Assembly: GCF_016587435.1 (NCBI RefSeq)
Contig: NZ_BNJJ01000009.1
Coordinates: 62,001-126,000 of the forward strand
Length of the DNA: 64,000 bases
Direction: 5' to 3'
Source of the DNA: Dictyobacter formicarum
GTDB taxonomy: Bacteria > Chloroflexota > Ktedonobacteria > Ktedonobacterales > Ktedonobacteraceae
The position numbers and the translations under genes were made by a program. The notes beneath the pieces were generated by a model. The model was not told the DNA's origin. It saw only the letters and a program-made list of their open reading frames with translations, and did not search any database. Each line of letters begins with the position of its first letter. Positions within the stretch are counted from its first letter, which is position 1. Below are positions 1 to 9,612 of the stretch, in pieces.

Positions 1-330
1 GAACTGCGCAAGAGCCGCAATCTGAACAAAGTAGAGACCGCCAGAGGACTACGCCTCAGTGTAGACGTCTGGAATAAATTCGAAAGCGGAGCCATCGAAC
101 TGGTCAGCTTGAGTCAGCGTCAATTAGAGAAACTGGCCCAATTTTTTCAGGTTAGCATCGAACAATTTAGCAACGCACTCGGTGGCAGCCAGCCAGCCCT
201 GACCATGAACCGTCGCCAGACACGTGAAGCGGCGAGCCAGGCGCAGCAAGGTCCCAAGAAGCAGAGCTTTGCCGAAGCTATCGCACGCAGCACAATGTCC
301 AGAGAAGATCAACAGTTCTGGCTAGACTGA
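1..330 (+). CDS. XRE-family helix-turn-helix regulator, C-terminal part
   Basis: The frame is open from the first base, so the true start lies upstream of the window. The visible 109 codons begin ELRKSRNLNKVETARGLRLS and continue through SVDVWNKFESG and LEKLAQFFQVSIEQF. This is the pattern of a Cro/CI (XRE) DNA-binding fold: recognition helix, turn, then a helix ending the domain. The last 50 residues are Gln- and Arg-rich and lack a recognisable domain. No catalytic peptidase or sensor domain follows, so it is probably a small DNA-binding regulator. It ends with TGA 29 bases before the convergent methyltransferase gene. The target is unknown. Confidence 0.7.
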   Translation, partial: ELRKSRNLNKVETARGLRLSVDVWNKFESGAIELVSLSQRQLEKLAQFFQVSIEQFSNALGGSQPALTMNRRQTREAASQAQQGPKKQSFAEAIARSTMSREDQQFWLD

Positions 331-359
331 CCGCAGCAACCAGCAGAGTATGTCCGTTC

Positions 360-1079
360 CTATCTCCCTTTTGTGGCATAACCAATATACGAAACGCCCT
401 TAAACCAACCCGGGGCAAGGGCCACGCGTCCCTCAATCACCTTTGGCATAAAGCCGGTCAGCTCCTGAACCTGTAGCGATTCGCGGCTAATCAGAGACTG
501 GAGCTCAGCTGGCTTAATAAAGGCCTCATAATGATGCAATCCTGGCACCAGACCTTGTTTCTGGAAGAAGCGCTCACCAATCTGGATCAAAACCAGCCGT
601 GCCAGCAACGTCCGATTGATGGTATCGAACACAAAGATACCGCCGGGGGCCAGTACGCGCGCGATTTCATGGATCGTAGCCTGTAAATCGCGCACATGCT
701 CCAGCACATCCAGGCACACAATAACCGAAAAGCTACCATCGGCATAGGGCAGAGACTCGGCATAACCATGATCGAATGAAACATTATGTCCCAGGCGCCC
801 TTGCTGTACATAACGCCGGGCATCGGCCAGCGCACCCTCGACTGGATCGATGCCGGTCGCAACAGCTCCACGGCGCGCCAATTCGCGGCAAATCAAGCCG
901 CCCCCACAGCCAACCTCTAGAATCTCTTGCTGAGCCAGAGCGTTGCGACCAAATACACGCTCAATACGCGACTCAATATAGTTACAACGATCCGAGGTTA
1001 TACGATAAAGCAAATTGTGTTTCTCGTACCATCCATAGTTAGCAAAGATATCGTTCTGGGAAAATGGACGCGACACCAT
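360..1079 (-). CDS. class I SAM-dependent methyltransferase, UbiG-like
   Basis: 239 aa. Motif I is clear (ILEVGCGGGLICRELARRG) and is followed by the acidic residue that binds SAM ribose (ATGIDP). The post-I segment SFSVIVCLDVLEHV matches motif II. The pattern and length resemble 3-demethylubiquinol O-methyltransferase (UbiG) and related quinone or small-molecule O-methyltransferases. The C-terminal half (LHHYEAFIKPAELQSL, FMPKVIEGRVALAPGW) is also UbiG-like. The ATG at 1079 is preceded by a weak AGG about ten bases upstream. It stands alone between convergent and divergent neighbours, so its substrate cannot be deduced from context. Menaquinone or lipid methylation is only a guess. Confidence 0.75.
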   Translation of the reverse strand: MVSRPFSQNDIFANYGWYEKHNLLYRITSDRCNYIESRIERVFGRNALAQQEILEVGCGGGLICRELARRGAVATGIDPVEGALADARRYVQQGRLGHNVSFDHGYAESLPYADGSFSVIVCLDVLEHVRDLQATIHEIARVLAPGGIFVFDTINRTLLARLVLIQIGERFFQKQGLVPGLHHYEAFIKPAELQSLISRESLQVQELTGFMPKVIEGRVALAPGWFKGVSYIGYATKGR

Positions 1080-1167
1080 ATGTAATGACCTACTTTCACT
1101 GTTTCAGTATATGCGTTACACAACCATTGTAGGAGTTATAGCATAGTAACGTGCCACATTGGTTTTT

Positions 1168-1198
1168 TTCACACAAAAATCTATGGTTATGGTATACT
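1168..1198 (+). promoter_or_regulatory. putative promoter of scpB, near-leaderless
   Basis: A TATACT -10 hexamer lies at 1193-1198, only ten bases before the first ATG of scpB (1209). A weak TTCACA -35 is at 1168-1173 with a long spacer of 19. Transcription would begin about at the start codon. No Shine-Dalgarno is seen in front of 1209, which fits leaderless translation. An alternative ATG at 1221 has a GGAA upstream. Confidence 0.4.
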
Positions 1199-1208
1199 TT
1201 TCTCTACA

Positions 1209-1823
1209 ATGGAACAGAAGATGTTAGATGATCAGGGTGGACGGGAGCAGGTGCATCACAAAGAGTGGGCAGCTGCCATCGAGAGCTTGCTTTTTGTTGC
1301 AGGGCGTCCTCTAGAACGGGGCGAGCTACGTAAGTTGCTGACGGTTAATGAAGAGCAACTGACTACTGCTCTTGAGGTGTTAGAACGGGATTTACGCCAG
1401 CAAACGCGGGGCATAAGATTGCAATTGCTGGGTGAGCAAATTCAGCTTGTGACAGCGCCAGAGAACGCACGCTATGTGGCTGCGCTGTTAGGGCTTCCTA
1501 TGACCGCCAAACTAACCTCAGCAGCGTTAGAAACGCTCTCAGTGGTCGCCTATCGACAGCCCTTAACGCGCAACCAGATTGAAGCCATTCGTGGTGTCAA
1601 TAGCGACCGCGCATTGATGAGTTTACTGCAACATGGGCTGGTAGAAGAGGTGGGTCGAGCGCCGACAGTAGGACGTCCTGCCCTCTTTGCCACGACGGCA
1701 GAATTTTTACAACAATTTGGTCTGACATCGCTTGAAGAGTTGCCGGGCTTCACGCTATCGAGGCCAGCTGAAGAACATTCAGATGATCAGGATACTGGCA
1801 CAGCAACAAATACTCCCCAGTAA
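1209..1823 (+). CDS. scpB: segregation and condensation protein B
   Basis: 204 aa, the usual length for ScpB, the winged-helix partner of ScpA and SMC in the condensin-like complex that organises and segregates the chromosome. The conserved core is visible: AIESLLFVAGRPL near the start, then LSVVAYRQPLTRNQIEAIRG followed by SDRALMSLLQHGLVEEVGRA and VGRPALFATTAEFLQQFGL. The tail is short, acidic and Thr-rich. scpA is not in the window. The downstream endonuclease gene starts 25 bases later with its own ribosome site, so the two are probably co-transcribed. The start may be 1209 (leaderless) or 1221. Confidence 0.93.
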   Translation: MEQKMLDDQGGREQVHHKEWAAAIESLLFVAGRPLERGELRKLLTVNEEQLTTALEVLERDLRQQTRGIRLQLLGEQIQLVTAPENARYVAALLGLPMTAKLTSAALETLSVVAYRQPLTRNQIEAIRGVNSDRALMSLLQHGLVEEVGRAPTVGRPALFATTAEFLQQFGLTSLEELPGFTLSRPAEEHSDDQDTGTATNTPQ

Positions 1824-1848
1824 AGCAGAGGAAGAGGAACAACTAACC

Positions 1849-2763
1849 ATGCGTATTGGCCGACACATGCCCACCAACTCAAAAATGGTAAAAGCTGCCC
1901 AGACAGCGCAACAAATTGGTTGCGAAGCCATCCAAATCTTTGCCAGCAATCCGACCAGCTGGCGACCACCCGCCGACGATCCAAAGCTCTGCGCCGCATT
2001 TGCGGAAGCGGCTCGCGCCTGCCAGCTAGATCCAATCGTACTACATGCACCTTACCTGATCAATCTAGGTACCTCTGATGATATCGTCTGGGAAAAATCC
2101 ATTGCGCTCTTGAGCTGGACCTTACGGCGGGGAGCACTATTAGGGGCCCGCTATGTAGTCTTTCATACTGGCAGCCATCGAGGCACTGGTATAGAAGCAG
2201 GCCTGGCCCGTATCGCACGGGGAATTGAACGCATCTTACCTGAGACGCCCGAGGAAGTCATGCTCCTGCTGGAAAATGATGTAGGAGCAGGAAACTCCCT
2301 GGGACATAGCTTTGACCATCTCGCCATCGTACTTAATCAACTACCACAGTACCAACACCGACTGGGAGTATGCCTTGACACAGCCCACCTATGGGGAGCT
2401 GGCCATGACATCTCAACAGCCGAGGCCGCCCTGCAGGTCCTGAACCAGTGCGATAATACCTTTGGCCTGGAGCGCCTGCAGGTTATTCACCTCAATGATA
2501 CAGAGAAAGCATTGGGTAGCCATCGCGATGTCCATGCTCGGCTGGGTGAAGGCATCATTGGCCAGGCAGGCCTCAAAACGCTTCTACAAGACCTACGCGT
2601 ACAGCATAGTGCGATTCTCATGGAGACGCCGATCAAGCTGGACGAAAACAGTAAAGAAGATTGGGAACATGATAGCCGCCAGATCGCCAGAGCCAAAGAG
2701 CTAGCTGGCTATCCTCAACCGACGCGGCAGCTCAGCAACGCAGAAATACAGGTACAAGCATAA
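1849..2763 (+). CDS. nfo: endonuclease IV family AP endonuclease
   Basis: 304 aa TIM-barrel nuclease that would cut DNA 5' of abasic sites in base-excision repair using a three-metal centre. Metal-ligand motifs appear in order: HAPYLINL, VFHTGSHRG, LLLENDVGAG, GVCLDTAHLWGAGHD, IHLNDTEKALGSHRDVHARL, and METP near the end, all as in Nfo. The open frame runs upstream to 1732 and overlaps scpB. However, the ATG at 1849 is preceded by GAGGAAGAGGA at 1828-1838, and the family N-terminus (RIGRHMPT) begins there, so that start is chosen. A Gln-rich tail of about 20 residues follows the catalytic domain. Confidence 0.92.
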   Translation: MRIGRHMPTNSKMVKAAQTAQQIGCEAIQIFASNPTSWRPPADDPKLCAAFAEAARACQLDPIVLHAPYLINLGTSDDIVWEKSIALLSWTLRRGALLGARYVVFHTGSHRGTGIEAGLARIARGIERILPETPEEVMLLLENDVGAGNSLGHSFDHLAIVLNQLPQYQHRLGVCLDTAHLWGAGHDISTAEAALQVLNQCDNTFGLERLQVIHLNDTEKALGSHRDVHARLGEGIIGQAGLKTLLQDLRVQHSAILMETPIKLDENSKEDWEHDSRQIARAKELAGYPQPTRQLSNAEIQVQA

Positions 2764-2792
2764 GCGCAATCCTGACGTGCGGAGCAATGATC

Positions 2793-5700
2793 TCAGCGTT
2801 TATGCGGGGTTGTGTTAGCAGCTTGAACCCCCTGGCCAGTCGTTGAATTAACAACCGGCCCCTGCGTTGAAGCCACACCAGGAGTGGCAGCAACCGGTAT
2901 TTGAGCTGCCACAGTAGGCATGGGGCCAATTGACGGTTTTGGATCTGGCGCAGGCGTCAAATTCACCTGCGCGGTTGGAGTTAGCATTACCTGAGGAGAT
3001 GGAACAGGCGCTTGCGTAACCACAGGAGTGGGAGCAGCCGCTATCACCGTTAAGTGTACCGTAATCGTCACTGGAGTCCCGCTCGAAGGTGTTACAGTAG
3101 TAGAAGCAGTATAAGCCTGAGCAGCTAAACCACTGGCACTCACCTTAAAAACCAATGTCGAAGTAGTGCTGGCATTCGCCAGGCCCGAAGTCGATCCCAG
3201 GCTCAACCAGAGCTGATCAGGAACCGACGCAGTCCAATTCAAAGTTCCCCCACCGCTATTGCTAATCGTCACAGACTGGTTAGTTGGATCGCTGCCTGCA
3301 GTTGTGCTAAAAAACAGGTCTGCCTTATCGATACTCATCGCTGGCGGCGCAACCACCGTAATCGTAACAAGAATAGTCACCGTTCCAACGTTCCCACCGG
3401 TCAGGCTATTGGTAGCATTGATGATTACATTTGGCCAATAAGGGCCTGCAGGAGCATTGGTAGTATCGATCAGCAGAGCAACATTAGTGGAAGCGCCCGC
3501 CGCAAGCTGCTTGCCCGCATTGGCCGACAGCGAAAAATACGCAGGCGTACCACTCGGCAAAGAAGCAGTCCAGTCTAAAGGGGCATCCCCGATATTGCTA
3601 ATAGCAATCAACTGAGATGACTTACCAGCAGAGGAACTCATATTCAAAGAGCCGGGACCAGCGGTCAGCTTAGGAGTTCCACCCAGGCTTAATGACACCG
3701 GTATCGACTGTGGGCTTGCTACAATCGCTATTCCATTATCAAGGGCGGCCAGAGCAACAGCGCCAAGGTACTGCTTTCCTGGAGGTAGATTTGCCGTATT
3801 CGGTTTCACAGTAAACGTTGCGGTCTCCCCACTATGAAGGGCGACATGCTGAGGTGAAATGACCAACCAGTCCTGTGAATTTGCCGTCACCCCTCCAGCA
3901 CTAACATTCACAGTGCCACCATCACAGGTACCAACCACGCCGACCTTAAAGGTCTGCGGGCCCGGTACTGCGCTGCCCAGGGCCGAAAAATTTAAACTAG
4001 CGGGTGTAGGAGCCAGTAACGTACAGGGAGGCTGCACCGTCAAATAAACATTGATGTGCTGCTTGCTGACGATTTTCTGACTGCGATCGGTCGCAATCAA
4101 CGTCACCTGACCTGAATAGGGACCAGCATTCAAACCAGCCAGCTTAACGCTGACCTGTGTCTTAGCCAACTTAGTGGGAGCAATAGAACCACTACCGGGG
4201 GTAACCTGTAACCATTTCACGCCATCAGTAGTAGATGGACTAGCCTGCCAGTTCAAATTACTCTTACAAGAGCTACTCGCGGTCATACTCACCACATGGA
4301 CCGAATTGGCGCTACCAGCGCCACTCGTATTCACCTGATTAGCAGAGCCATAGAACGTTAATGGCAGGGTAGAAACCTGCAACGTACAGGCGGCTCCCAC
4401 AACAAAGTTGACAGGGATAACCTGCGGATTCTGCGACAGTAAATTACCCGCCGCATCGCGAACAAAGATGCGGATGATGCCCGAATAGGTATTGGGAGTC
4501 ATCGTATCAAGCACAGTAGCTTGCACCTTGATAGACATAGACTGATAAGCATTCAGCTGACCCGAAGTCTGATTCAGGTGCAACCAGTTACCACCCACCA
4601 GCGTGGTCGCCGAAGCCGACCACGAAAGAGCAGCCCCGCCACTATTCTTCAAACTGAGTACCTGCGCAGGCGGACTGGTTCCGCTCGCATTAGCTCCAAA
4701 AGAGATAGTAGACAGGCCAACGCTTAATGATGGTGCATTTGACCGACTTACAGCTACGCTCACTAATAATACCTGAGTTCCATAACTGGAGGTAAAAGTG
4801 ATTGAGCCGGTATGATTGCCCGGATCAAGATTTACAGTACTCGCCACAACCGTCGGGGCCGCGGGCGTCACTCCATGCGCCTGATTGATTGACAACCAGG
4901 CTGTATTACTTTTCGCACTCCAGGAAACGGAGCCAGCGCAACTCTGGGTTTGATTTAATGTAATCGCCTGCGAGACATGATCAGTTTTTTGATAGATGCT
5001 GGTGAGATTTAGCATGCCTGGAGACACCATCAAGCTACAATTTGGCGTAATGGTTACACTCACATAGACGCTCTGAGGACTATGCAACACAGACGTTGTA
5101 CCTGTACCAGTAAAGGTGACATGGGCACTATATGTACCGGGCAAGAGCGAGCTCGTATTGACCTTAATGGTAGCAGTCGAGCTACCCGAAGGCTCAACTC
5201 GCGTACTAGAAGCCGAGACGTTCAGCCAGGGAACATCGGCGGTCGCCTTCCAATCTAATGGCAGAGCACCAGGATTGCTCACCGTAATCACCTGTGGATC
5301 TGGATTAGAGCCACCATCAGTTCCAGTAAAGGATAAGAGCGCAGGAGACAACTGCAACACAGGGCCATGTTCCGCCTGCAACGGCAAAACTTTCATCTTA
5401 ACCGGAAGCTTGCTATCGCCAGCGCTGGAAGAAAAGAGTACCTGGGCAGTATAATCACCAGGCTGTAGATCCGCGCGATTAACGGCCACCATTACATCCG
5501 TAGGTGGCATATTGGCGGACAGCGTTCCCCCCTGAGGACTCAACATCAACCAGGGCTGAGTAGTGGTAGCCTGCCATGTAATCTGGCCAGCGCCACTATT
5601 GGATAACGACATCTTCTTCAGCGTATTAGTCGCCTGATCTCCGGCCGAAAAATCCAGCTCATTGTCCGACAAACGCAGATGGGCCGGGCGCAACGGACCA

Positions 5701-6545
5701 ATACTGCCAGTAACCTGAATAGGAGTCGAGATATAGCGATGGGTATGGGCATCTTCTAAGATAATAGTATGTGGACCGCCACCCCAATCTGAACCGATGA
5801 TCACAGTATCATTAATTGTACCAGTGGCATCAGCATAAATTGCAGAAGCGTTATTCGTATCACTAATCGGAATAGCATTATCGCGGAAGAGCCCGATCAG
5901 CGCGTGAGGCGATAATCCACTACCAGAGAGAGATAAAATAGCCCCGACATCGGCACTGCTAGGATTAACCTGCAACGCCGGCCCAGAAGACTGACTGGCC
6001 GCGGAAGAATTATGCTTGAATGCTTCCACCATACTCAGCGTGCCACCACCAACCAACAATAAGACCAGCACCAGGCAAACCCAAAAGATAGATTTTGGCC
6101 CAAATAATACGCGCGGCAGCGCAAACCAGCTATAAGGCAGGTGCCGCAATACTGGTAAGGATTGCAGGGGCAAAGGAGGACGTGGAGGATATACCGCGAC
6201 AGGACGACTGGGAGTTTCAACAACTTTTTGCCAGGTCAACCGGCGCGTAGGCTCTGTATCAAAACCATCTGTGGAAGGAGCCACCAGAACCTTTGAGCGA
6301 GCAGCCTGTGAACGCTTCTTAGTAAGTGCAGCATTGCCAGCAGAGGAACTCACACGCTCAGCAGGAGTTCTCACGTGAGCAGCACGTAACACCGGAGCGG
6401 TACTAGGGCGCATAATCACCTCAGTAGACGCATCAGCATCTATTACCGCCGTATGTGATAAAAAAGCTTCACCACAAAGAGCACAATAGGCAGATGTTTT
6501 ATCCGGTAACGGTGTATCACAATGTGGACAATGAATTCTATTCAA
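2793..6545 (-). CDS. giant zinc-ribbon, membrane-anchored BACON/Ig-like repeat protein
   Basis: 1250 aa. The N-terminus holds a zinc ribbon (CPHC near 6-9, CALC near 21-24), then a basic linker rich in Arg, Pro and Thr. One membrane segment follows (about 150-172, FWVCLVLVLLLVGGGTLSM). The remainder, presumably outside, contains about eight repeats of 90-110 residues. Each has a BACON-like pattern: an LxFS/T strand, ITVSNPG or LSNSG, a W then WLxxS (DWKATADVPWLNVSASS), and a closing GxYSGxVT. The C-terminal 100 residues are Pro/Thr-rich. Such repeats usually mediate carbohydrate or protein contacts at the cell surface; the ligand here is unknown. It is divergent from the kinase at 6842 and may share regulation with it. 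Confidence 0.75.
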   Translation of the reverse strand: MNRIHCPHCDTPLPDKTSAYCALCGEAFLSHTAVIDADASTEVIMRPSTAPVLRAAHVRTPAERVSSSAGNAALTKKRSQAARSKVLVAPSTDGFDTEPTRRLTWQKVVETPSRPVAVYPPRPPLPLQSLPVLRHLPYSWFALPRVLFGPKSIFWVCLVLVLLLVGGGTLSMVEAFKHNSSAASQSSGPALQVNPSSADVGAILSLSGSGLSPHALIGLFRDNAIPISDTNNASAIYADATGTINDTVIIGSDWGGGPHTIILEDAHTHRYISTPIQVTGSIGPLRPAHLRLSDNELDFSAGDQATNTLKKMSLSNSGAGQITWQATTTQPWLMLSPQGGTLSANMPPTDVMVAVNRADLQPGDYTAQVLFSSSAGDSKLPVKMKVLPLQAEHGPVLQLSPALLSFTGTDGGSNPDPQVITVSNPGALPLDWKATADVPWLNVSASSTRVEPSGSSTATIKVNTSSLLPGTYSAHVTFTGTGTTSVLHSPQSVYVSVTITPNCSLMVSPGMLNLTSIYQKTDHVSQAITLNQTQSCAGSVSWSAKSNTAWLSINQAHGVTPAAPTVVASTVNLDPGNHTGSITFTSSYGTQVLLVSVAVSRSNAPSLSVGLSTISFGANASGTSPPAQVLSLKNSGGAALSWSASATTLVGGNWLHLNQTSGQLNAYQSMSIKVQATVLDTMTPNTYSGIIRIFVRDAAGNLLSQNPQVIPVNFVVGAACTLQVSTLPLTFYGSANQVNTSGAGSANSVHVVSMTASSSCKSNLNWQASPSTTDGVKWLQVTPGSGSIAPTKLAKTQVSVKLAGLNAGPYSGQVTLIATDRSQKIVSKQHINVYLTVQPPCTLLAPTPASLNFSALGSAVPGPQTFKVGVVGTCDGGTVNVSAGGVTANSQDWLVISPQHVALHSGETATFTVKPNTANLPPGKQYLGAVALAALDNGIAIVASPQSIPVSLSLGGTPKLTAGPGSLNMSSSAGKSSQLIAISNIGDAPLDWTASLPSGTPAYFSLSANAGKQLAAGASTNVALLIDTTNAPAGPYWPNVIINATNSLTGGNVGTVTILVTITVVAPPAMSIDKADLFFSTTAGSDPTNQSVTISNSGGGTLNWTASVPDQLWLSLGSTSGLANASTTSTLVFKVSASGLAAQAYTASTTVTPSSGTPVTITVHLTVIAAAPTPVVTQAPVPSPQVMLTPTAQVNLTPAPDPKPSIGPMPTVAAQIPVAATPGVASTQGPVVNSTTGQGVQAANTTPHKR

Positions 6546-6841
6546 AGATGGCAGCCCCCCTACTTCACGTTAAAAGGCATACACCCCTATACATGAAGTG
6601 TACGGAAGAAGATGAATACTGTCAACTCCACTTTAGCATATAAATCCTTGATACATCAGTATAACGATGCATATGTATCAAATTTGCATATCAACTTCTG
6701 GTATGGAAAATAAGCTGATCACGCTGGAAGTAATAGCCCTTACGTACTGAATACAATCTGAAAGAACTACAGGATTGATGTATATTCGTTTTAAACTACG
6801 ATGGGACGATAACTACGTGCACACGTGCCGGAGGGTATAAA
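6546..6841. other. divergent intergenic region, 296 bp
   Basis: AT-rich spacer between two divergently transcribed surface/signalling genes, so both promoters should lie here. A ribosome site GGAGGG (6829-6834) serves the kinase start at 6842. I see no convincing pair of -35/-10 hexamers at good spacing and no repeat, but ATACATGAAGT-like AT-rich stretches are present. Confidence 0.4.
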
Positions 6842-9505
6842 ATGGAAGGCCACATTGGTCAGCAACTAGGAAATTACAAATTATTGCGCATGGTAGGGCA
6901 GGGTGGCTTCGCCAATGTCTACCTGGGCGAACATATTCATCTACGAACACAAGCAGCTATAAAAGTTCTCCAGGTGCGCCTGGGCGAGAATAACAAACAC
7001 AATTTCCTCAACGAAGCACGCACCATCGCACACCTGGTCCATCCTTACATAGTTCGCGTCCTAGACTTCGGCATTCAAGACAACACCCCATTCCTGGTCA
7101 TGGATTATGCTCCAAACGGAACGTTCCGCCAGCGCTTCCTGCAGGGTAAACCACTGCCTGCGGCACCGCTGGTGCCATATATAAAACAGACCGCAGCAGC
7201 ACTGCAATACGGGCACGATAAAAAACTCATCCATCGCGACGTCAAGCCAGAAAATATGCTCCTTAGCCAAAACGATGAGGTATTGTTGAGTGATTTTGGG
7301 CTGGCACTGATAGCATACAACTCAAACTCACGCGCACCGACCGAAACAGCTGGCACGGCCGCTTATATGGCGCCCGAACAATTGCAAGGCAAATCTCGAC
7401 CAGCCAGTGACCAATATGCGCTCGGCATAATTGCTTATGAATGGCTAACCGGCTTATGCCCATTCCAGGGCTCATTTTTTGAAATCGCTAGCCAGCAAGT
7501 GTTGACCCCACCACCGCCAATGCGGGATAGAGCGCCCCACACACCAGCTGAGGTCGAGAAAGTCGTTATACGCGCACTCGAAAAGGATCCACAGAAACGC
7601 TTTCCCAATGTGCGTGACTTTGCGCTTGCCCTCGAAGAAGCCTGCCTGGCGAGCAAACAATATTCCTTTAAGTGGCAACAACCGCTGGTCAATAATGATG
7701 GCGTCCCCATTGCATCCATACATGGAAATGTAACATCACAGACAGTGACCGGGACCAATCATGCGCAACAAAATAAAACTATAAGAAAAGCATGGAATGA
7801 ACCAGCAGCACACACAGAAAAGCCATTTGTGAGACCGGATCAGAGCACCACATCGACAAATCTCAAGCGTCCAGCGGGTTTAGGGCAGGCGCCAGCAGCG
7901 ATCTCTCAACCAGAACGTCTGCGACCGGCTATACAACCAACAGCATTCGCCAACACACCCCCTACCACACCTCCTGTTCACAGCAAAGATTTCGGCGGAT
8001 CATTTTTAAATATGCGGGCACAGCCAACCCCACCAGCTTCACAGCAGAATCTGCCCACATTCCCAACAAAACAACAATCACCGAGCCAACCAGCACAGTA
8101 TCAGCCGACGCAACAACATCCGTATTTTTCCCCTAACGAACAGGGACCACATCGAATGATGCAGGATCATTCACTCCAGGACAGCCCATCGCTATTCCCA
8201 ATTGAACTCTCACCGCGTGGTCAGAACACGTATACAGCAAATATTGGACAGGCCTCACCACACACCGGCCAGGAAAGCCATACCTCAAAGACACAGCTAA
8301 CGCTTCCGGGGCAATCCGCGCCAACCAACGTAACGCCAGCAGCGCTCCCCAAAGCTCCCCTGGGGGCACGTCCAATTGCCCCGGCAAATCCAGCCTTGAT
8401 GACTGGCTTGCAACAGTCGCTGCCCAGCGGCATACATGCAACCGAAAAGGCAACGGAGGGACCGGATTCGATCCCCGGCGCACATCAAACACAGCTATCC
8501 TGGTCATCTAAACTACAGAAACAGTCAGGTATGCCTTTGAATACAAGGGATGCTCTCAAAACAACCAGTTCAAGAGACGAGCAGATAGCGGCAAAATTTG
8601 CCTTTAAAATCAATCGTAGTGATGAAGAAACAGCAAGTGGGAAACCGGGTCGGCTACTGGCGGGCAATATATTGCTTGTCGCCGTCGCCATCATCGTCGT
8701 CATCGTCGGGAGCATTGGTATTGCGCTAATCTTAAGCAATAACGCGCCACAGCGGCAGACAAATGCCACTGCTACCAACGTCTCAACGCAGTCCACCGTC
8801 ACAAGCAACAAAGCCGCGGCAGCCTTAAAGGCCACCCAAACCGCCCAGGTAAAAATAGCAAATGCCAATCCCTATGTCACCAACGGCACAGGCTCACTGA
8901 TATTGGATGATCCCCTCACCAGCAACCGCAACGCCTGGCAAGAGGGAACCGACTCCACCGGCATCACCGCCGGCACATGCTCATTCACGGATCAAGGCTA
9001 TAAAATAGTGGCACCAGCTCTTGAACCAACCATGTGCTTCCAAAATAAAGAAACGTATAGCAATTTCACCTACCAGGTCGACATGACATTCACCAATATC
9101 GGACAAAGTTTCAGCGGAGCAGGAATCGTCTTCCGTGGCAATATCAACACAAAAGAATATTACTTCTTCGAAATCTATGGCAGCGGCAACTACAGCCTGC
9201 AAAAATGTACGACAACCGCAGGCTGCACCAATTCAATGGACGGCTACAAGCTGGGGAAGCCTGCTCTGACTACCTTTAAACAAGGGATCAACGTGACAAA
9301 CACGCTGGCAGTCGTCGCCGACGGAGGCACTTTTACGCTGTTCATCAATAAAGAGAAAATCAGCACCGTCACAGACCAGATCAGCGCACCATACAGTAGC
9401 GGAAACATTGGCGTCATGGCCACAGGTGGTAACGATACAGGCGCAGACTCAACCACCAATACTCCCACCGACGTAATTTTCAGCCACGCCAAAGTATGGA
9501 AATAA
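6842..9505 (+). CDS. transmembrane Ser/Thr protein kinase with extracellular LamG/DUF1080-like domain
   Basis: 887 aa. Kinase domain at about residues 10-275: Gly loop VGQGGFANVYLG, catalytic Lys in AAIKVLQ, HRDVKPENMLL, DFGLAL and GTAAYMAPEQL, so all catalytic residues are intact. A roughly 320-residue Pro/Gln/Thr-rich linker follows. A membrane helix at about 608-632 (LLVAVAIIVVIVGSIGIALIL) leads to an outside domain. Its pattern (DDPLTSNRNAW, CSFTDQGYKI, FTYQVDMTF, GAGIVFRGN, YYFFEIYGSGNY) resembles DUF1080/LamG beta-sandwiches that bind sugars. The inferred role is transducing an external carbohydrate or cell-wall signal to cytoplasmic phosphorylation. The ATG at 6842 follows GGAGGG at good spacing. 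Two hairpins follow the stop. Confidence 0.9.
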   Translation: MEGHIGQQLGNYKLLRMVGQGGFANVYLGEHIHLRTQAAIKVLQVRLGENNKHNFLNEARTIAHLVHPYIVRVLDFGIQDNTPFLVMDYAPNGTFRQRFLQGKPLPAAPLVPYIKQTAAALQYGHDKKLIHRDVKPENMLLSQNDEVLLSDFGLALIAYNSNSRAPTETAGTAAYMAPEQLQGKSRPASDQYALGIIAYEWLTGLCPFQGSFFEIASQQVLTPPPPMRDRAPHTPAEVEKVVIRALEKDPQKRFPNVRDFALALEEACLASKQYSFKWQQPLVNNDGVPIASIHGNVTSQTVTGTNHAQQNKTIRKAWNEPAAHTEKPFVRPDQSTTSTNLKRPAGLGQAPAAISQPERLRPAIQPTAFANTPPTTPPVHSKDFGGSFLNMRAQPTPPASQQNLPTFPTKQQSPSQPAQYQPTQQHPYFSPNEQGPHRMMQDHSLQDSPSLFPIELSPRGQNTYTANIGQASPHTGQESHTSKTQLTLPGQSAPTNVTPAALPKAPLGARPIAPANPALMTGLQQSLPSGIHATEKATEGPDSIPGAHQTQLSWSSKLQKQSGMPLNTRDALKTTSSRDEQIAAKFAFKINRSDEETASGKPGRLLAGNILLVAVAIIVVIVGSIGIALILSNNAPQRQTNATATNVSTQSTVTSNKAAAALKATQTAQVKIANANPYVTNGTGSLILDDPLTSNRNAWQEGTDSTGITAGTCSFTDQGYKIVAPALEPTMCFQNKETYSNFTYQVDMTFTNIGQSFSGAGIVFRGNINTKEYYFFEIYGSGNYSLQKCTTTAGCTNSMDGYKLGKPALTTFKQGINVTNTLAVVADGGTFTLFINKEKISTVTDQISAPYSSGNIGVMATGGNDTGADSTTNTPTDVIFSHAKVWK

Positions 9506-9514
9506 GAGTTGAGC

Positions 9515-9541
9515 TCAAGCGCCGCCTGCGGCGGCGCTTGA
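9515..9541 (+). terminator. GC-rich hairpin after the kinase gene, TGC loop
   Basis: A 12-bp perfect stem, 9515-9526 with 9530-9541, core GCGCCGCC/GGCGGCGC, loop TGC. No T-tract follows directly. It is also the uninterrupted form of the hairpin that carries an inserted element at 46829-47009. Confidence 0.6.
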
Positions 9542-9542
9542 G

Positions 9543-9607
9543 GGATAAAAAGTGAGATGTACAGGATGGGCCGACGAGGCCCATCCTGTACATCTCACTT
9601 TTTATCC
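9543..9607. terminator. 30-bp perfect hairpin, probable bidirectional terminator
   Basis: The arms 9543-9572 and 9578-9607 are perfectly complementary over 30 bp with a 5-nt loop. They end in TTTTTATCC on one strand and the same on the other. The hairpin lies between the convergent kinase and esterase genes, so it could stop transcription from both sides. Confidence 0.75.
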
Positions 9608-9612
9608 GCTTT

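Noticed and set aside
9543..9607. Attachment site or phage remnant at the 30-bp inverted repeat
   Set aside because: No integrase, tRNA end or direct repeat nearby; its position between convergent genes explains it as a terminator.
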